A stretch of 64,000 nt of DNA, from positions 5,146,180 to 5,210,179 of the forward strand of contig NZ_CP072392.1 in the NCBI RefSeq assembly GCF_017742835.1. The letters run 5' to 3'. The notes under the pieces are model-generated. The model was not told the origin of the DNA. It searched no databases and saw only the letters and a program-made list of their open reading frames with translations. Of this stretch, positions 63,020-64,000 are shown in pieces. Positions within the stretch are counted from its first letter, which is position 1, and each line of letters opens with the position of its first letter. The translations under genes and the position numbers were made by a program. This DNA comes from Aquabacter sp. L1I39. GTDB taxonomy: Bacteria; Pseudomonadota; Alphaproteobacteria; Rhizobiales; Xanthobacteraceae.

Positions 63020-63375
63020 TCGAGCGCTCCCTTGCGCCACTCGTAAATGAACCCGACGGTCAGCACGCCGAGGAACAGCATCATCGACCAGAAGCCGAGG
63101 TCGCCGAGACCACCGAAGGTGATGGCCCACGGAAACAGGAAGGCCACTTCCAGGTCGAAGATGATGAAGAGAATCGCCACCAGGTAGAACCGGGCGTCGA
63201 ACGTCATGCGCGCATCGTCGAACGCGTTGAAGCCGCACTCATAAGCGGAGAGCTTCTCGGGGTCCGGGTTGCGATAGGCGACGAGAAAGGGCGCCACCAG
63301 AAGAGCGAGCCCGATGACGAGCGACACCCCGATGAAAATGACCACCGGAAGGTAGTCCTGGAGCAAGTGTTCCAT
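63010..63375 (-). CDS. nuoA: NADH-quinone oxidoreductase subunit A
   Basis: A 121-residue three-helix subunit and first gene of the complex I operon. The conserved loop [37 protein letters not shown] is present, with the Cys that marks the quinone-dependent conformational loop. GAGG lies eight bases before the ATG at 63375. The open frame upstream of this ATG lies in the operon's promoter region. Confidence 0.98.
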   Translation of the reverse strand: MEHLLQDYLPVVIFIGVSLVIGLALLVAPFLVAYRNPDPEKLSAYECGFNAFDDARMTFDARFYLVAILFIIFDLEVAFLFPWAITFGGLGDLGFWSMMLFLGVLTVGFIYEWRKGALEWD

Positions 63376-63770
63376 TGTCCGCACCTCGGGGCGCATGGGC
63401 GATCCGCCTGAAGCGTTACCGCGCCGGCCTCGGTTGGAGGAATTCGAAACGGGTGAGCGAGGCTTATCGCAGCGCCAGATGGGAGGCAAGAGCAAGCTGC
63501 GGAATACCTTTGGGGCATCCGCTGCTGCATCGCGACAAATCCTGCAGCCAATTGGCTTTGCAGTCACACACGGCGCGCATCAACCCTTGGCGTGGCCGGA
63601 ATGCTCGGCGCCGGCTCCGGCCCTGCGCGCTGCAATGCACGCAGATCAGGCCATCCGGCCGGTCATGCCTTGACCTCGCATCGGCGCCGATCAAGGAAAC
63701 ACTGCATCTGGGCGGAAGCAAGACCATTGGCCGGTAGAGGACCGGCCCATCGCGGATGCGATTCTCCTGC
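63376..63770. other. 395-base intergenic region holding the nuo promoter
   Basis: No gene is supported here. The operon promoter must lie on the minus strand; the best candidate I see is TTGCCT (plus 63484-63489) and ATAAGC (plus 63462-63467) with a 16-base spacer, about 90 bases before nuoA, a weak match. The part next to 63771 includes a hairpin that could end the kinase gene. Confidence 0.45.
63729..63747 (-). terminator. Weak hairpin after the CckA-like gene
   Basis: GGCCGGT and ACCGGCC form a seven-pair stem with a five-base loop about 25 bases after the kinase stop. On the minus strand it is followed by AATGGTCTTGCTT, which has few Ts, so termination may be partial or factor-dependent. 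Confidence 0.35.
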
Positions 63771-63998
63771 TCAGCGCCGGGTGGCCTCTTTCACCGCGGC
63801 GACCAGTTGCTTCAGCGTGAAGGGCTTGGGCAGGAAGGAGAATTTCTCCCCCTCGGGCAAGTTCTTTGAGAATGCCTCTTCCGCATATCCCGAAATGAAG
63901 ATGACCTTCAGATTGGGATCCCTGGCACGCAGCTCCCGCAGGAGCGTGGGGCCGTCCATCTCCGGCATCACCACGTCAGACACCACGAGCTCGATCCG
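63771..63998 (-). CDS. cckA: CckA-type hybrid histidine kinase, C-terminal receiver fragment (5' part outside the window)
   Basis: The frame is open from the window edge and encodes about 75 residues to a TGA. It reads RIELVVSDVVMPEMDGPTLL, with the phosphoacceptor Asp in VVSDVVMPEMDG, followed by VIFISGYAEEAF and FLPKPFTLKQLVAAVKE. The FISGYAEEAF and FLPKPF wording is typical of the receiver domain ending CckA, the kinase/phosphatase that controls CtrA through ChpT. A stand-alone response regulator cannot be excluded from this fragment. Confidence 0.72.
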   Translation of the reverse strand, partial: RIELVVSDVVMPEMDGPTLLRELRARDPNLKVIFISGYAEEAFSKNLPEGEKFSFLPKPFTLKQLVAAVKEATRR

Positions 63999-64000
63999 CG

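Overview
The window looks like a high-GC alphaproteobacterial chromosome of the order Hyphomicrobiales (Rhizobiales), most likely close to Xanthobacteraceae/Azorhizobium/Bradyrhizobium. The evidence is gene order: nuoA-N, birA, RNase J, mce, DUF1467, proS, lolC-lolD and dnaE lead towards rpsB-tsf-pyrH-frr-uppS-cdsA-dxr-rseP-bamA-lpxD-fabZ-lpxA-lpxI-lpxB and gltA. A Bradyrhizobium-type cyclic beta-1,3/1,6-glucan (ndv) locus and a CckA-like hybrid kinase fragment agree with this. The genus is inference. I see no rRNA, tRNA, CRISPR array, insertion sequence or prophage.

Layout. 1-2.4 kb (+): end of a DUF983 gene, a Nudix hydrolase, an MFS transporter and rpmG with a strong terminator. 2.5-5.95 kb (-): pcm, a DUF900 lipoprotein hydrolase and a LysM/LytM lipoprotein of NlpD/DipM type. 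6-8.5 kb (+): recG and a DUF454 membrane protein. 8.5-11.8 kb (-): glmU-glmS, making UDP-GlcNAc for wall and lipid A. 12-17.5 kb: the glucan locus (small membrane protein, ndvC-like GH17 protein, small exported protein, ndvB-like GH17-GT2 synthase). 17.8-19.1 kb (+): gltA. 19.2-33.9 kb (-): a long translation/envelope run from rpsB to lpxB, with a good rpsB promoter at about 34.0 kb. 34.2-36.4 kb: a divergent two-gene pair (exported LMW-PTP-like protein lacking its catalytic Cys; Tat-exported flavin oxidase) between the rpsB run and dnaE. 36.5-44.0 kb: dnaE, an EamA protein, lolC-lolD and proS. 44.0-44.7 kb: a 690-base stretch without an assigned gene, but with a strong terminator. 44.7-63.4 kb (-): complex I from nuoA to nuoN, then birA, rnj, mce and DUF1467. 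63.77 kb to the end (-): 3' end of a CckA-type kinase gene.

Function. Most of the window is housekeeping: energy (citrate synthase, complex I), translation, replication and repair (dnaE, recG), and outer-envelope assembly (lipid A precursors, BamA, Lol export, undecaprenyl and phospholipid precursors, UDP-GlcNAc, periplasmic glucan). Genes are packed with 1-4-base stop/start overlaps, which suggests translational coupling.

I did not find a clear new multi-gene system. The best second-look items are the non-complex-I genes inside the nuo operon (an exported 119-aa protein between nuoD and nuoE, and a VOC protein between nuoF and nuoG), the exported phosphatase-like protein with Asp at the catalytic Cys position, the orphan terminator-bounded unit near 44.1-44.4 kb, and possible regulatory palindromes upstream of nlpD, ndvB and proS.
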